A stretch of 64,000 bases of DNA, from IMG/VR virus record IMGVR_UViG_3300043464_001630, positions 62,001 through 126,000 of that record; one strand, given 5' to 3'. Made by a program: the position numbers and the translations under genes. This document shows positions 33,514 through 41,517 of this stretch, piece by piece. Below the pieces are notes generated by a model. That model worked only from the letters and a program-made list of their open reading frames with translations. It did not search any database and had not been told where the DNA came from. Numbering within the stretch: position 1 is the first letter of the stretch; each line of letters starts with the position of its first letter. Source of the DNA: a virus.

Positions 33514-34134
33514 ATGGCTAATGAAGTATTCATAAATATTAAAGATTTACCAGAAATAACAGAACCAGCTAATGGAGAATATCTATTAATAGAGACTTCT
33601 ACTGGTACTCATATTATAGATTTTGCTAATTTCATTATACCAACTGCAAATACCGTAATTACTACAACAGTAGAACAGAATACTACCGCAATTTTAAATC
33701 TGTCTTCTGCTTACACTAGCGGAGACGATTCACTTTCTGCTAGTATTGATACTACTAATACAAAATTAGAAACATTATCCACTTCTACTCTAGAATTATC
33801 TAGTACTGTCGGAACTTTCCAAAATGTTTATATTGGAAAAACACAAATAACCATTCCTTTTGGTGGATTTCAAGCATCTAATATATTATCTCCTCTGTCT
33901 ACTTCTGTAAATCTACTAGCCAGTGATTTGATCATCACTCCAGCAAATCAATATGCCACAAAACAAAGTGCATATGTAACAACTATTGATAACGGAGTAG
34001 TGACAATAAAAGGAGGGTTTTACAAACTTTATGCCAATATTTCAGCATTAAGCAGTAAAACCCTCATAACTTCAGAGGAAGGATTAGCAGAAGAAGATGC
34101 TATCTATAATGTAATGGCAATTAAGAAAGTTTAG
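33514..34134 (+). CDS. Putative virion/fibre protein
   Basis: 206 residues. The N-terminus (VFINIKDLPEITEPANGEYL, LIETSTGTHIIDFANFI) resembles the attachment region of the fibre protein at 46683 (ISEFPVTTTLAGGDAFLINH), a common start in phage fibre and neck-appendage proteins. The remainder is Ser/Thr-rich and beta-like. Late element 6 nt before ATG. Its 3' end overlaps the convergent NTPase gene by 14 nt. Confidence 0.6.
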   Translation: MANEVFINIKDLPEITEPANGEYLLIETSTGTHIIDFANFIIPTANTVITTTVEQNTTAILNLSSAYTSGDDSLSASIDTTNTKLETLSTSTLELSSTVGTFQNVYIGKTQITIPFGGFQASNILSPLSTSVNLLASDLIITPANQYATKQSAYVTTIDNGVVTIKGGFYKLYANISALSSKTLITSEEGLAEEDAIYNVMAIKKV

Positions 34135-34882
34135 TCTTCTTAACGAAATCACGAATAAGTTCTTCTTGTTCTTTGATGTGCTTTTCTTTTCTGTCTTCTT
34201 CGACTTGTTGACTGATCAATCTTTCCAAGTCTTCGATGTTTTCTGGATTTAGAATAGTGTCGTCTTCTTCTCCGTAAACATTACCTGTTTCATCTAAGTA
34301 TTGACGAATCAATAGAATACGCTCTTCTGGCTTACCGAAAATTTCAATAATAGCAGGACAATCGTCTGCTGAAAAGAAAGGTGTCTTTCCTAAAGAATGT
34401 TGGTATTCGTGAAACAATGCCTTAAAGATGTTATCAATTTCCCCAATATACTGAGGATCGGTTTCTCGCTTTCCGTTATCAACAATTTCAACTGGTGAAA
34501 CTGCTGTGATAGGAATGAAGAAAATTAAGTCTAAATTCTTTAGAGATTCCTTAACAATAGGAATCATTTTATCGATGAATTGCTTATCGATGTCAGAAGT
34601 TTCCATTTCCGCAGCCCACAATGAAAACACCAAACAATCTAACGGATTTCGGTCAAAAATAACGTCATCCGTCTTAGAATACTTCTGCATTTCATCAATC
34701 ATATGATTGAGAATAGCCCACTGTCCTTCTTTATTGCAGTTCTTACTATGGGGATAGTTCCCAGACTTCAGAAGATCTCTGTAAGAGGATTCTGGAGTTT
34801 TGTAATTAGGCCAAGCTCTTAAAAAGTCATTTACTAATGTGGTTTTACCAACATTGATACTTCCTGAAATTCCAATTCGCAT
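34121..34882 (-). CDS. P-loop NTPase (AAA/nucleoside-kinase-like)
   Basis: 253 residues. Walker A GISGSINVGKTTL at the N-terminus and DVIFDRNPLDCLVFSLW in the position of a Walker B/DRx lid. The fold resembles NadR/Ttd14-type AAA or deoxynucleoside-kinase-like phage NTPases. The C-terminus is a charged helix (EEDRKEKHIKEQEELIRDFV). It stands downstream of a Nudix gene, hinting at nucleotide metabolism. Promoter TTGAAA-N17-TAAGAT lies 8 nt upstream. Confidence 0.65.
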   Translation of the reverse strand: MRIGISGSINVGKTTLVNDFLRAWPNYKTPESSYRDLLKSGNYPHSKNCNKEGQWAILNHMIDEMQKYSKTDDVIFDRNPLDCLVFSLWAAEMETSDIDKQFIDKMIPIVKESLKNLDLIFFIPITAVSPVEIVDNGKRETDPQYIGEIDNIFKALFHEYQHSLGKTPFFSADDCPAIIEIFGKPEERILLIRQYLDETGNVYGEEDDTILNPENIEDLERLISQQVEEDRKEKHIKEQEELIRDFVKKTKLS

Positions 34883-34890
34883 AAGTTATT

Positions 34891-34919
34891 ATCTTACTAC
34901 TAAAGTTCTGGATTTTCAA
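34891..34919 (-). promoter_or_regulatory. Sigma70-like promoter TTGAAA-N17-TAAGAT
   Basis: -35 at 34914-34919, -10 at 34891-34896, 8 nt to ATG 34882. Confidence 0.45.
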
Positions 34920-35310
34920 GGCGTTTCTTCCTCTCTTTAATCTTTTCGTAGCTTTTCTGTAAACCCCAAATGTCGCGTTTTGTATAATTACAGAGAGGAT
35001 ATTTGTGGGCATCTTCAATTTTAGCCCAAATATATCCATCATGTTCATCACTTAACTTAACAGGAGAAGCATAAGCTCCTCCTTTATATAAGCAGAAATT
35101 AGGTTTACAAAAAATAATCTTAGACCAAGAAATAGTCAAACCTGTCTCTTCTTTGACTTCACGATTCAATCCTTGAGTAAATGTTTCGTTGTTCTTGATA
35201 TGACCACCGGGAAGATGGAACTTCTTCAAATGTTTAGACATTAATAGAAGAACCTTATCTTTATTCAAGATCAAAATTTTGGCAATTTTATTAGTATCAT
35301 TATCATCCAT
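34900..35310 (-). CDS. Nudix hydrolase
   Basis: 136 residues. Complete Nudix box at about 36-58: GHIKNNETFTQGLNREVKEE then TGL (GX5EX7REUXEEXGU). Hydrolyses a nucleoside diphosphate linked to another group; substrate unknown (nucleotide sugar, NAD, capped RNA or damaged dNTP are all possible). It is led by an excellent sigma70-like promoter 6 nt before the ATG. Confidence 0.9.
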   Translation of the reverse strand: MDDNDTNKIAKILILNKDKVLLLMSKHLKKFHLPGGHIKNNETFTQGLNREVKEETGLTISWSKIIFCKPNFCLYKGGAYASPVKLSDEHDGYIWAKIEDAHKYPLCNYTKRDIWGLQKSYEKIKERKKRLENPEL

Positions 35311-35316
35311 GAATGG

Positions 35317-35345
35317 ATTATAACAGCCAAGGATGATAGAATCAA
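35317..35345 (-). promoter_or_regulatory. Sigma70-like promoter TTGATT-N17-TATAAT
   Basis: -35 at 35340-35345, perfect -10 at 35317-35322, 6 nt to ATG 35310. Confidence 0.8.
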
Positions 35346-35380
35346 CGTTTTATTTGTGCTTACAAACGGTACATTTTTGC

Positions 35381-35386
35381 TAAATA
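35381..35386 (+). promoter_or_regulatory. Late promoter element CTAAATA
   Basis: TAAATA, 6 nt (atattg), ATG at 35393. Confidence 0.7.
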
Positions 35387-35392
35387 ATATTG

Positions 35393-36151
35393 ATGGCAAA
35401 AAAAGTTCGTAAACGCGAAGTCGTGGAGAATATCGAAGAAGATATACTCCTTCATGGTTTAGAAGACACCCACAAAAAAGAACTATTTTGTAATTTCAAA
35501 ATAACAAATAACTTCAAACTAAATGAAGTACATAATTCATTTTTAGAACTAGTTTTGTATAAAGATACAAAAATGGTTTTTGTGGACGGCCCAGCAGGAA
35601 GTGGTAAGAGTTATCTTGCCGTATATGCAGCATTACAATTACTGAAGAAAAAACAAACAAATAAAATAATTTATATTCGTTCAATAGCAGAAAGCGCATC
35701 AAAAAGTATCGGAAGTTTACCCGGAGAGCTATCTGTCCGATTTCAGCCTTGGACACTACCATTGATCGAGAAAGTCGAGGAATTAGTAGGTTCTAAAATA
35801 GGAGGAGAACTTATGAGAAATGGATTTATCGAAAGTATTCCAATCAATTTCGTAAGAGGTCTAACATTTAGAGATTCTGTTGTGATTCTCGAAGAGTCAC
35901 AAAATTTCACAAAAGAAGAACTAGTGACAGCACTTACTAGATTTGGAGAAAATACAAAATATATAGTAATCGGAGACAGCTTTCAATCAGATATTGCAAA
36001 CAAATCAGGTTTTAACAAAATTCGTGATGCATTCGATGACGAGGAAAGTGAGGCAAAAGGAATTCATAATTTCACATTCACTGAAAACGAAGTAGTGCGG
36101 TCTCAAATATTACGATTTATTGTTAAAAAATTGGAGAATTCTCCGCATTAA
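35393..36151 (+). CDS. phoH: PhoH-like P-loop ATPase
   Basis: 252 residues from ATG 35393 (a TTG precedes it by one codon). Walker A GPAGSGKS at 66-73, IIYIRSIAESASKSIGSLPG, Walker B VVILEESQNFTKEEL, and GDSFQSDIANKSGFNKIRDA, the complete PhoH signature. PhoH is common in marine phages; an RNA-helicase or phosphate-stress role is suggested for bacterial relatives. Here it has a late element rather than an early promoter. Its end overlaps the convergent gene by 29 nt. Confidence 0.9.
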   Translation: MAKKVRKREVVENIEEDILLHGLEDTHKKELFCNFKITNNFKLNEVHNSFLELVLYKDTKMVFVDGPAGSGKSYLAVYAALQLLKKKQTNKIIYIRSIAESASKSIGSLPGELSVRFQPWTLPLIEKVEELVGSKIGGELMRNGFIESIPINFVRGLTFRDSVVILEESQNFTKEELVTALTRFGENTKYIVIGDSFQSDIANKSGFNKIRDAFDDEESEAKGIHNFTFTENEVVRSQILRFIVKKLENSPH

Positions 36152-36410
36152 TACTCTTTTCTAATTCTAGCAATTCTTTCATCGCTTCTTCGATAGAAAC
36201 CACTTTCAGATCATTTTGTTTATTAGGTGGTCTGTTAGTGGGTTCTTCGAATTGTTTAGTCAATTCGTTTATTTTAGAAAAAACGCTATTTTCTAATTTT
36301 CTAAAAGCAGGATCACGTTCATACACCGCACCGAAAGAACCTCCAGCAGATCCAGCTCGTACAGATCCTCTTGGTTGTACTTGTGAAGTATATACTTTCT
36401 CCAAGTCCAT
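36123..36410 (-). CDS. Hypothetical small protein
   Basis: 95 residues, unrecognised; Gly/Ser-rich N-terminus (GSVRAGSAGGSFGAVYERD) and helical acidic C-terminus (SIEEAMKELLELEKSI). It follows the gene at 36414 by 3 nt and is probably co-transcribed. Confidence 0.55.
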   Translation of the reverse strand: MDLEKVYTSQVQPRGSVRAGSAGGSFGAVYERDPAFRKLENSVFSKINELTKQFEEPTNRPPNKQNDLKVVSIEEAMKELLELEKSINAENSPIF

Positions 36411-36413
36411 GTT

Positions 36414-37157
36414 TTAAAAACTTATTTGTTGATTTTGTTTTGCCAAAATATACATCCACAAAATCTTTTTACCTAAAATATCTTTTGTTGGGCGGGTATC
36501 TTTAAATAAAGATTCTACATATTTCACAAGATCCGACCAAACTTCATTAGGATTCAATTTCGTTTTAGTCTTTTGATCTCTTTCAAAGTCTTCAATTTCC
36601 TTAGTTATATAAGGAATATAAGTATTTTCCAAAGTTCTTACTTTAATTTGTTTATTTAAATCATTACTAATAAACAATTGACTAATTCTTCTATCTTGTT
36701 TTAAGAAATTTTTTAGTTGCTTGTATGTCAAAACATAATTACCAATACTAGGAAAACTGAATCGAACATACTTGTTAGCAGTAAAATACTTATCTTGTAT
36801 CTGTTTTATTATTTTATTAGAATTATAAGAACTTTTTTGTTCGTTTTCTTCATCCTTGTCTTGTCCTACAAATGGATTATACTTATCACTTTTAAAAGGA
36901 TCTGTAATATCTTTATACAAACGCTTTCCTACTGCTTTTAAAGCTCCTCCTACCGCATCAAAAAACCCTTCGTTTTGCAGTGTATATTGTTTCAGTAACT
37001 TTTCATAAGTCTTTTCAAATTCTTTCTCTGCCAATACAAATCCTACGTATTCCTTAAAATGAGTAATTTCTCCGTTCTTACATGCGGCAGGATCTACCTT
37101 CATAGTAACCTTCATCATCTCGTGTTTCTTCTGAATAAGATCCGAAAACTTGCTCAT
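36414..37157 (-). CDS. Hypothetical late protein, possible internal head protein
   Basis: 247 residues, basic and helical. The segment YTLQNEGFFDAVGGALKAVG near 90 resembles a processing site followed by an amphipathic glycine-rich helix, as seen in membrane-active or internal phage proteins. N-terminus MSKFSDLIQKKHEMMKVTMK. Late element 5 nt before ATG. Function unknown. Confidence 0.55.
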   Translation of the reverse strand: MSKFSDLIQKKHEMMKVTMKVDPAACKNGEITHFKEYVGFVLAEKEFEKTYEKLLKQYTLQNEGFFDAVGGALKAVGKRLYKDITDPFKSDKYNPFVGQDKDEENEQKSSYNSNKIIKQIQDKYFTANKYVRFSFPSIGNYVLTYKQLKNFLKQDRRISQLFISNDLNKQIKVRTLENTYIPYITKEIEDFERDQKTKTKLNPNEVWSDLVKYVESLFKDTRPTKDILGKKILWMYILAKQNQQISF

Positions 37158-37161
37158 AACA

Positions 37162-37563
37162 TTATTTAATTTCGATTACCGCTTTAATGGGTTTCAAGAA
37201 CTTTAAACCAATTAAAACTTTCTCGTCGTTGTCTTTTCTATCGCCTATCGAAAACTTAACATTTTTGTGTGTTTGTTTTTTAATTTCCATGTCAAATTCC
37301 ACGACTGGACGATCTTCGTGTGTTCCTGCTCCTACATTCACTTTTATGGTATCAATTAAAGGCTTCTTGATTGTTTTACCATCAATTGTATCAAATGATA
37401 CCTCATTACCATTTATAGAGATATTGTCTCCGTGTAAAACACAATATCCATCATTGCCGCTATCTACTTTAGCTTTATAATTACCAACACCAAGAATTTT
37501 CACATTTTCTTTCTGTGAAAATTCTTCAGTGTTTTCGTAAAAATATCTGCTAAACGAGATCAT
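37162..37563 (-). CDS. Retropepsin-like aspartic protease domain (RimB/PF05618 type)
   Basis: 133 residues. The blocks YKAKVDSGNDGYCVLHGDNI, VNVGAGTHEDRPVVEFDMEI and FSIGDRKDNDEKVLIGLKFL follow the small retropepsin-like family linked to RimK-type ATP-grasp ligases (formerly called putative ATP-dependent zinc protease), with D-S-G as the catalytic triad. Similar proteins are seen in T4-like marine phages. It could process a virion or host protein. It starts 1 nt from the end of the upstream gene. Confidence 0.7.
   Translation of the reverse strand: MISFSRYFYENTEEFSQKENVKILGVGNYKAKVDSGNDGYCVLHGDNISINGNEVSFDTIDGKTIKKPLIDTIKVNVGAGTHEDRPVVEFDMEIKKQTHKNVKFSIGDRKDNDEKVLIGLKFLKPIKAVIEIK
37163..37168 (-). 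promoter_or_regulatory. Late promoter element TTAAATA
   Basis: TTAAATA, 5 nt (atgtt), ATG at 37157; inside the end of the gene at 37162. Confidence 0.7.
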
Positions 37564-37989
37564 TTAAAATGTACTAGTAGAAGTTGATCCAGTATTTGGC
37601 TTTATCATTCTGCCAAGTTGCATTCCAGCCTTTAGAGTTTCTCTCATCCTAGGATCTGTCTTGGCTTTCTTCAAATTCATGATTTCTAGTTGCTTCTTCT
37701 TTTCTAGCTCATTTGCTGCTTTTTGTTCGTCTGGAGATAAAGGAGCAGGTTGTTGAGTCGGCATAATAGCTTCATCAAAGATGAAAAGCTTCAAGTAATC
37801 GTTAACAACATTATCAAAAGATTCTTTATTTACGGACTTCTTTTTCTTCGTAGCCTTCTTCTTCTTTTTGCTCAAACCAGCTACACTATAAGCAATAGCA
37901 ACTGCTTGTTTTGGTGGCTTGCCCGCTTTGATTTCTGTCTTAATATTTTTTGCAATAGTTTTCTTGGATTTTCCTTTTTTAAGTGGCAT
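37564..37989 (-). CDS. Lysine-rich small protein (MPLKKGKSKK type)
   Basis: 141 residues from ATG 37989, chosen because CTAAATA lies 5 nt upstream; a longer frame to 38070 would include the promoter. The N-terminus MPLKKGKSKKTIAKNIKTEI then KAGKPPKQAVAIAYSVAG is a motif widespread in small phage proteins of unknown role. It continues with KKKKKATKKKKS and a C-terminal helix. Probably nucleic-acid binding and packaged; FDE/A near 100 is only a weak cleavage candidate. Confidence 0.6.
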   Translation of the reverse strand: MPLKKGKSKKTIAKNIKTEIKAGKPPKQAVAIAYSVAGLSKKKKKATKKKKSVNKESFDNVVNDYLKLFIFDEAIMPTQQPAPLSPDEQKAANELEKKKQLEIMNLKKAKTDPRMRETLKAGMQLGRMIKPNTGSTSTSTF

Positions 37990-37993
37990 AACC

Positions 37994-38434
37994 TTATTTA
38001 GCTTTTTTCCAACTTTGGAAGAAGCTTTCTCCCATAGTTTCTGAAGCAGGTTCGTACAACCCCTTTCCAAGATTAGAATTTATCACCTTTTCCATTTCCG
38101 ATAACTTAGAAGTATAGTCAGCTCCACTCATCGAAGCTTCTTCTAAATTTTTAAGAAATTCTTCTAATTCTGGAGACAAGCGAGTTTTTTCTTTATCTGT
38201 AGAGGCTTCGCGAATAAAAGAAACGATGTTATTAATCATGTCATACACCCTTCTTTGTGATTTTTCAATCATTTCTTGCATCTGCTTCGCCTGATCATCT
38301 TGTTCTGGCAATCCTTCCTCGCCCATTCCCGATTTCTGGGGGGTTTCTGGAGTTTCTGGTACATTTTGACCCTGAGGAGGATTTTCCTGTTCTAGCAAAG
38401 TATAATGAGTTTCTAAAAGGCTTTTAAATTTCAT
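37994..38434 (-). CDS. Putative internal head protein
   Basis: 146 residues. The N-terminus MKFKSLLETHYTLLEQENPP has two L-L-E sites followed by T or Q, then a Pro/Glu/Gln-rich linker (PQGQNVPETPETPQ) and acidic helices. This matches the style of capsid-targeting leaders in this window. Late element 7 nt upstream. Function unknown. Confidence 0.55.
   Translation of the reverse strand: MKFKSLLETHYTLLEQENPPQGQNVPETPETPQKSGMGEEGLPEQDDQAKQMQEMIEKSQRRVYDMINNIVSFIREASTDKEKTRLSPELEEFLKNLEEASMSGADYTSKLSEMEKVINSNLGKGLYEPASETMGESFFQSWKKAK
37995..38000 (-). promoter_or_regulatory. Late promoter element CTAAATA
   Basis: TAAATA, 5 nt (aggtt), ATG at 37989. Confidence 0.75.
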
Positions 38435-38440
38435 ATAAAC

Positions 38441-38953
38441 TTATTTATGCAACAAATTTTTTAAACTGAGATCTTCTTCAACTTTTTTGCCAATAAATCT
38501 AAGATTTGAAGTTTTGCAAAATTCTTTTAATTTTTTGTAGTTTATACTTTTTTTGTTCTGCAAGAATTTTTTCAACGAATAAATATTGTTATTATCAATT
38601 ACAAAATTTGTAGAAATTTCAAATAAAGAATAATTAAATATTTTTGTTGACTTTGTAATTATTTTATGTAAAATAGATTTACAATCTTTTTCTGCATATA
38701 AATTATGCAAAGTCTTTAATTCATATTCTGGATTAAAAATTAATATATTATTGTAATCTTCTTTTAAGTGTTTAATTATTTCTTCGTTGAGAAAATGTAA
38801 TATTATTTTACTTAAATCTCTGCTGTTAATTTTTAATTTTAAATTATTATCAAATAAGTAATTACCTATTACTGTTTCTATTTTTTCTTGTAAAAGATAA
38901 TTTAAATTTATTATATTAATATTATATTCTGTTAATATAACGTTTAAGAACAT
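38441..38953 (-). CDS. Hypothetical protein, very AT-rich
   Basis: 170 residues rich in Asn, Lys, Ile and Leu (KLKINSRDLSKIILHFLNEE), with DNA more AT-rich than its neighbours, which may mark recent acquisition. No family recognised. A TAAATA element is only 2 nt from the ATG, so either a later start is used or the element is fortuitous. Confidence 0.5.
   Translation of the reverse strand: MFLNVILTEYNINIINLNYLLQEKIETVIGNYLFDNNLKLKINSRDLSKIILHFLNEEIIKHLKEDYNNILIFNPEYELKTLHNLYAEKDCKSILHKIITKSTKIFNYSLFEISTNFVIDNNNIYSLKKFLQNKKSINYKKLKEFCKTSNLRFIGKKVEEDLSLKNLLHK
38442..38447 (-). promoter_or_regulatory. Late promoter element ATAAATA
   Basis: TAAATA, 7 nt, ATG at 38434. Confidence 0.55.
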
Positions 38954-38955
38954 TT

Positions 38956-38961
38956 TATTTA
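38956..38961 (-). promoter_or_regulatory. Possible late promoter element ATAAATA
   Basis: TAAATA 2 nt before ATG 38953; atypical spacing. Confidence 0.35.
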
Positions 38962-39038
38962 TCTTAACTTAAAAAAATTAATTGTCAAGTAAAAATTTTA
39001 AAGAAAAATGAAAAAAGTTGAAAAAACTTAATTATTGG

Positions 39039-39044
39039 TAAATA
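39039..39044 (+). promoter_or_regulatory. Late promoter element GTAAATA
   Basis: TAAATA, 7 nt, ATG at 39052. Confidence 0.55.
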
Positions 39045-39051
39045 AAATTTA

Positions 39052-39477
39052 ATGGAATGGGAAAATATACCCGAAGACGTTAATAATTGGTTTGGTTTTG
39101 TATATTGCATCGAAAGATTGAATGCAAAAGAAGGAGAGAAACGTTATTATTGGGGATGTAAACAATTTATACGAAATTCTAAATTACCGCCATTAAAAGG
39201 TAAAACTCGCAAAAGAAAAGTAGTAAAAGAATCTGACTGGAGAAATTACTACGGAAGTAGCGAAGAGCTAAAAAAAGATGTAGCAGAACACGGAAAAGAA
39301 AATTTTAAACGTACAATTTTAAAATTATGTACTTGTAAATGGCAATTAAAGTACGAAGAGTTGAAGACGCAATTAGAGAATGATGTACTGCTAAGAAGAG
39401 ACTCGTACAACGGCATTATCCATGCTCGTATAAACTTCTGTCCCAAGAGTTTACACGAACACTACAATATATTATAG
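39052..39477 (+). CDS. GIY-YIG-like (Seg-type) endonuclease
   Basis: 141 residues. FGFVYCIERLNAKEGEKRYY then WGCKQF in place of GIY...YIG, followed by WRNYYGSSEELKKDVAEHGK and NFKRTILKLCTCKWQLKYEE, the arrangement of diverged phage Seg-type nucleases (FVY-C...YYG-S...G...F...L). Likely a free-standing homing endonuclease. It ends 6 nt into the convergent small gene. Confidence 0.6.
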   Translation: MEWENIPEDVNNWFGFVYCIERLNAKEGEKRYYWGCKQFIRNSKLPPLKGKTRKRKVVKESDWRNYYGSSEELKKDVAEHGKENFKRTILKLCTCKWQLKYEELKTQLENDVLLRRDSYNGIIHARINFCPKSLHEHYNIL

Positions 39478-39648
39478 TGTATTTTTTAATTTTCTTTTTT
39501 GATATTTTTTCTTTTTCCCGAGAATTACAGGAATTCTGTTATCTCCAGCGGCATATTCTTTGTTTTGATCTGGATTTAAGATACTTCCTGCTCCTCCAGC
39601 AGTCATTGTTTCTAACAATTTTTGATATAATTCATCAAATCTCTTCAT
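39472..39648 (-). CDS. 58-residue late protein mimicking the mature capsid N-terminus
   Basis: 58 residues from ATG 39648, fixed by TTAAATA 5 nt upstream. Leader MKRFDELYQKLLE is followed by TMTAGGAG, then YAAGDNRIPVIL at 32-43 and a basic tail (GKKKKYQKRKLKN). The capsid protein has LRE then ANVAGGTG, and YASGDNRLPKIL at 90-101, in the same order. It thus looks like a targeting peptide plus a copy of the segment following the capsid cleavage site. A head-internal or capsid-binding protein is inferred. Confidence 0.65.
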   Translation of the reverse strand: MKRFDELYQKLLETMTAGGAGSILNPDQNKEYAAGDNRIPVILGKKKKYQKRKLKNTL

Positions 39649-39675
39649 TGCAATATTTAACTCTAATGTTATAAT
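39648..39675 (+). promoter_or_regulatory. Sigma70-like promoter TTGCAA-N16-TATAAT (uvsY)
   Basis: -35 at 39648-39653, perfect -10 at 39670-39675, 10 nt to ATG 39686. Confidence 0.6.
39654..39659 (-). promoter_or_regulatory. Late promoter element TTAAATA
   Basis: TTAAATA, 5 nt (ttgca), ATG at 39648; lies inside the spacer of the opposite-strand uvsY promoter. Confidence 0.7.
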
Positions 39676-39685
39676 TATAATCAAG

Positions 39686-40081
39686 ATGAGTCTTTACGAT
39701 AGATATAAAAAAGAAATCGCAGAAGAAGTTAAAATTGATGCTTTTAACATCAAAGATGTAGCAATGTTAGCTCCTTCTAAGAAGCATTTCTGGGCAGCGA
39801 GATTAAATGATCACAGAATTGAAATTCAAGATTTAAAATCTAAAAAAGCAAAAATTATCCGAGCTTTGGTAGAAAAGGCAGATCAAAACTCTCCAGTAAA
39901 GCTATCTAAAGTGAATCTAGAAAAAATGGTAGAAGATATGCCAGAGATTCAAGAATTAGACTCAAAAATTAAAGAACAAGAACATTTAATAGCATATCTC
40001 GAAGATGAACGTTGGACATTCTCAAAGCTCACAGAAGACATCAAGAATGTGATTGAAATCATGAAACTCGAACAACTATAA
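39686..40081 (+). CDS. uvsY: UvsY-like recombination mediator
   Basis: 131 residues (T4 UvsY 137). Helical, with KKHFWAARLNDHRIEIQDLK, DSKIKEQEHLIAYLEDERWT and FSKLTEDIKNVIEIMKLE, the UvsY layout ending in the W-D/E-I-K-N-x-I-E helix. It loads UvsX on gp32-coated single strands. Directly followed by uvsW with stop/start overlap (TAATG), the T4 gene pair. Confidence 0.8.
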   Translation: MSLYDRYKKEIAEEVKIDAFNIKDVAMLAPSKKHFWAARLNDHRIEIQDLKSKKAKIIRALVEKADQNSPVKLSKVNLEKMVEDMPEIQELDSKIKEQEHLIAYLEDERWTFSKLTEDIKNVIEIMKLEQL

Positions 40082-41517
40082 TGTTAAAGGTAGATTTCGA
40101 TACTAAAAAAGGAAAGGGAATTATTTTTGGAGATCGTCTTCCAGAAATAAGAGAGTATTTTTCTGTTGAAAATCCAGCATCGAAGTTCAATCGTTCTTTT
40201 TTTGTACCGAAACGGTTATATTGCATTGCTCCCAACGGATACTTCGACATTGGTCTTTCGCATGAAATAGATCTTTTCTTGGAAAAGAGAGGATACAAAG
40301 ACAGAATAGAATACACAGAAGAAGCAAAAAAAGAATTATTCCCAAAATTAGATAAAAAGCTAATACAAAGATTAGCATTAGATCTCAGAGACTATCAAGT
40401 CGATGCAGTTAACAAATGCATGGAAAATGGAAGAGGTATTGCAGTAATGGGAACTGGAGCTGGCAAAACTCTGACCATAGCTACTTTAATAGAAAATTTC
40501 TATCTTTATTCCGAAGAACTTAAAAAGTTCAAGTGTTTGGTTATTGTTCCTGATTTAGGTTTGGTAAATCAGACATATACCGACTTTGTGTCTTATAAAT
40601 CCAGCTTCACATGTTCTAGGTGGACTGGAAGTATCAAGCCAGACTTTTCTTGTAATGTCATTATAGCAAATATTGACATTATCCGAAGCAAATTCGAACA
40701 AAATCAGTGGCTCACTGATGTCGATCTTTTAATTGTTGACGAAGCTCATAAATTCGGCAAAGGAAACAAATCTTCTAAATTAATAGAAAAAATCAAAACT
40801 CCGAATAAGTTTGGATTTACGGGAACCTTACCAGACGATAATTTAGACAGATGGAATGTAATCGGAAAGCTTGGAAGAGTATTGATAGAAAAAAATTCAC
40901 ACGAATTGCGAGAAGAAAAGTTTCTCACAACTGTTCATGTGAATATGATAAAGCTTTCTTATAACGACGTTCCTGCCAGAATTATTAATTCAGGAAATCC
41001 TACGGACGATTATTATAACGAACTAATATTCATATCAAACAATCCTTTCAGAAACAAAGTTATTCAAACAACCTGTAATAACTTTAATAATAACATACTG
41101 ATATTAATCAATAACATTGATCATGGTCAGCATTTGTATGATTTGTTCTCTCAGAATTTAAAGAACAAACAGGTATTCTTTATTAAAGGAGACGTAGCAG
41201 TAGACGACCGAGACAAGGTTAAACAGATCATGGAGTCTACAAACAACGTAGTGTGTATCGCAGTGAGTGCTATTTTTTCCACTGGTGTTAACATCAAGAA
41301 TATTCATATGATTATTTTCGCCGCTGGTGGAAAGAGCTTTATCCGAACTGTACAAAGTATCGGTCGCGGACTTCGCTTAAATGATAACAAAGAAGAATTA
41401 AAAATTATAGATATATCTGATAATCTTCAATACGGAAAAGAGCATTCTTCTAAACGCAAAGAAATATACAATAACGAAAAAATATCATATAGCGAACATA
41501 TTATAAAAGAAAAGTAG
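40081..41517 (+). CDS. uvsW: UvsW-like superfamily 2 helicase
   Basis: 478 residues. RDYQVDAVNKCMENGRGIAV, Walker A MGTGAGKTLTIA, LLIVDEAHKFGKG (DEAH), KFGFTGTLPDD, and QSIGRGLRLND (motif VI). In T4, UvsW reverses forks, resolves branched DNA and shuts off origin use. N-terminal ~85 residues form the accessory domain. Co-transcribed with uvsY. Confidence 0.92.
   Translation: MLKVDFDTKKGKGIIFGDRLPEIREYFSVENPASKFNRSFFVPKRLYCIAPNGYFDIGLSHEIDLFLEKRGYKDRIEYTEEAKKELFPKLDKKLIQRLALDLRDYQVDAVNKCMENGRGIAVMGTGAGKTLTIATLIENFYLYSEELKKFKCLVIVPDLGLVNQTYTDFVSYKSSFTCSRWTGSIKPDFSCNVIIANIDIIRSKFEQNQWLTDVDLLIVDEAHKFGKGNKSSKLIEKIKTPNKFGFTGTLPDDNLDRWNVIGKLGRVLIEKNSHELREEKFLTTVHVNMIKLSYNDVPARIINSGNPTDDYYNELIFISNNPFRNKVIQTTCNNFNNNILILINNIDHGQHLYDLFSQNLKNKQVFFIKGDVAVDDRDKVKQIMESTNNVVCIAVSAIFSTGVNIKNIHMIIFAAGGKSFIRTVQSIGRGLRLNDNKEELKIIDISDNLQYGKEHSSKRKEIYNNEKISYSEHIIKEK

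Noticed and set aside
37990-38070. Extended start at 38070 for the Lys-rich protein
   Set aside because: It overlaps the upstream gene by 77 nt and spans the late element; MPLKKGKSKK is the usual beginning of this protein type.
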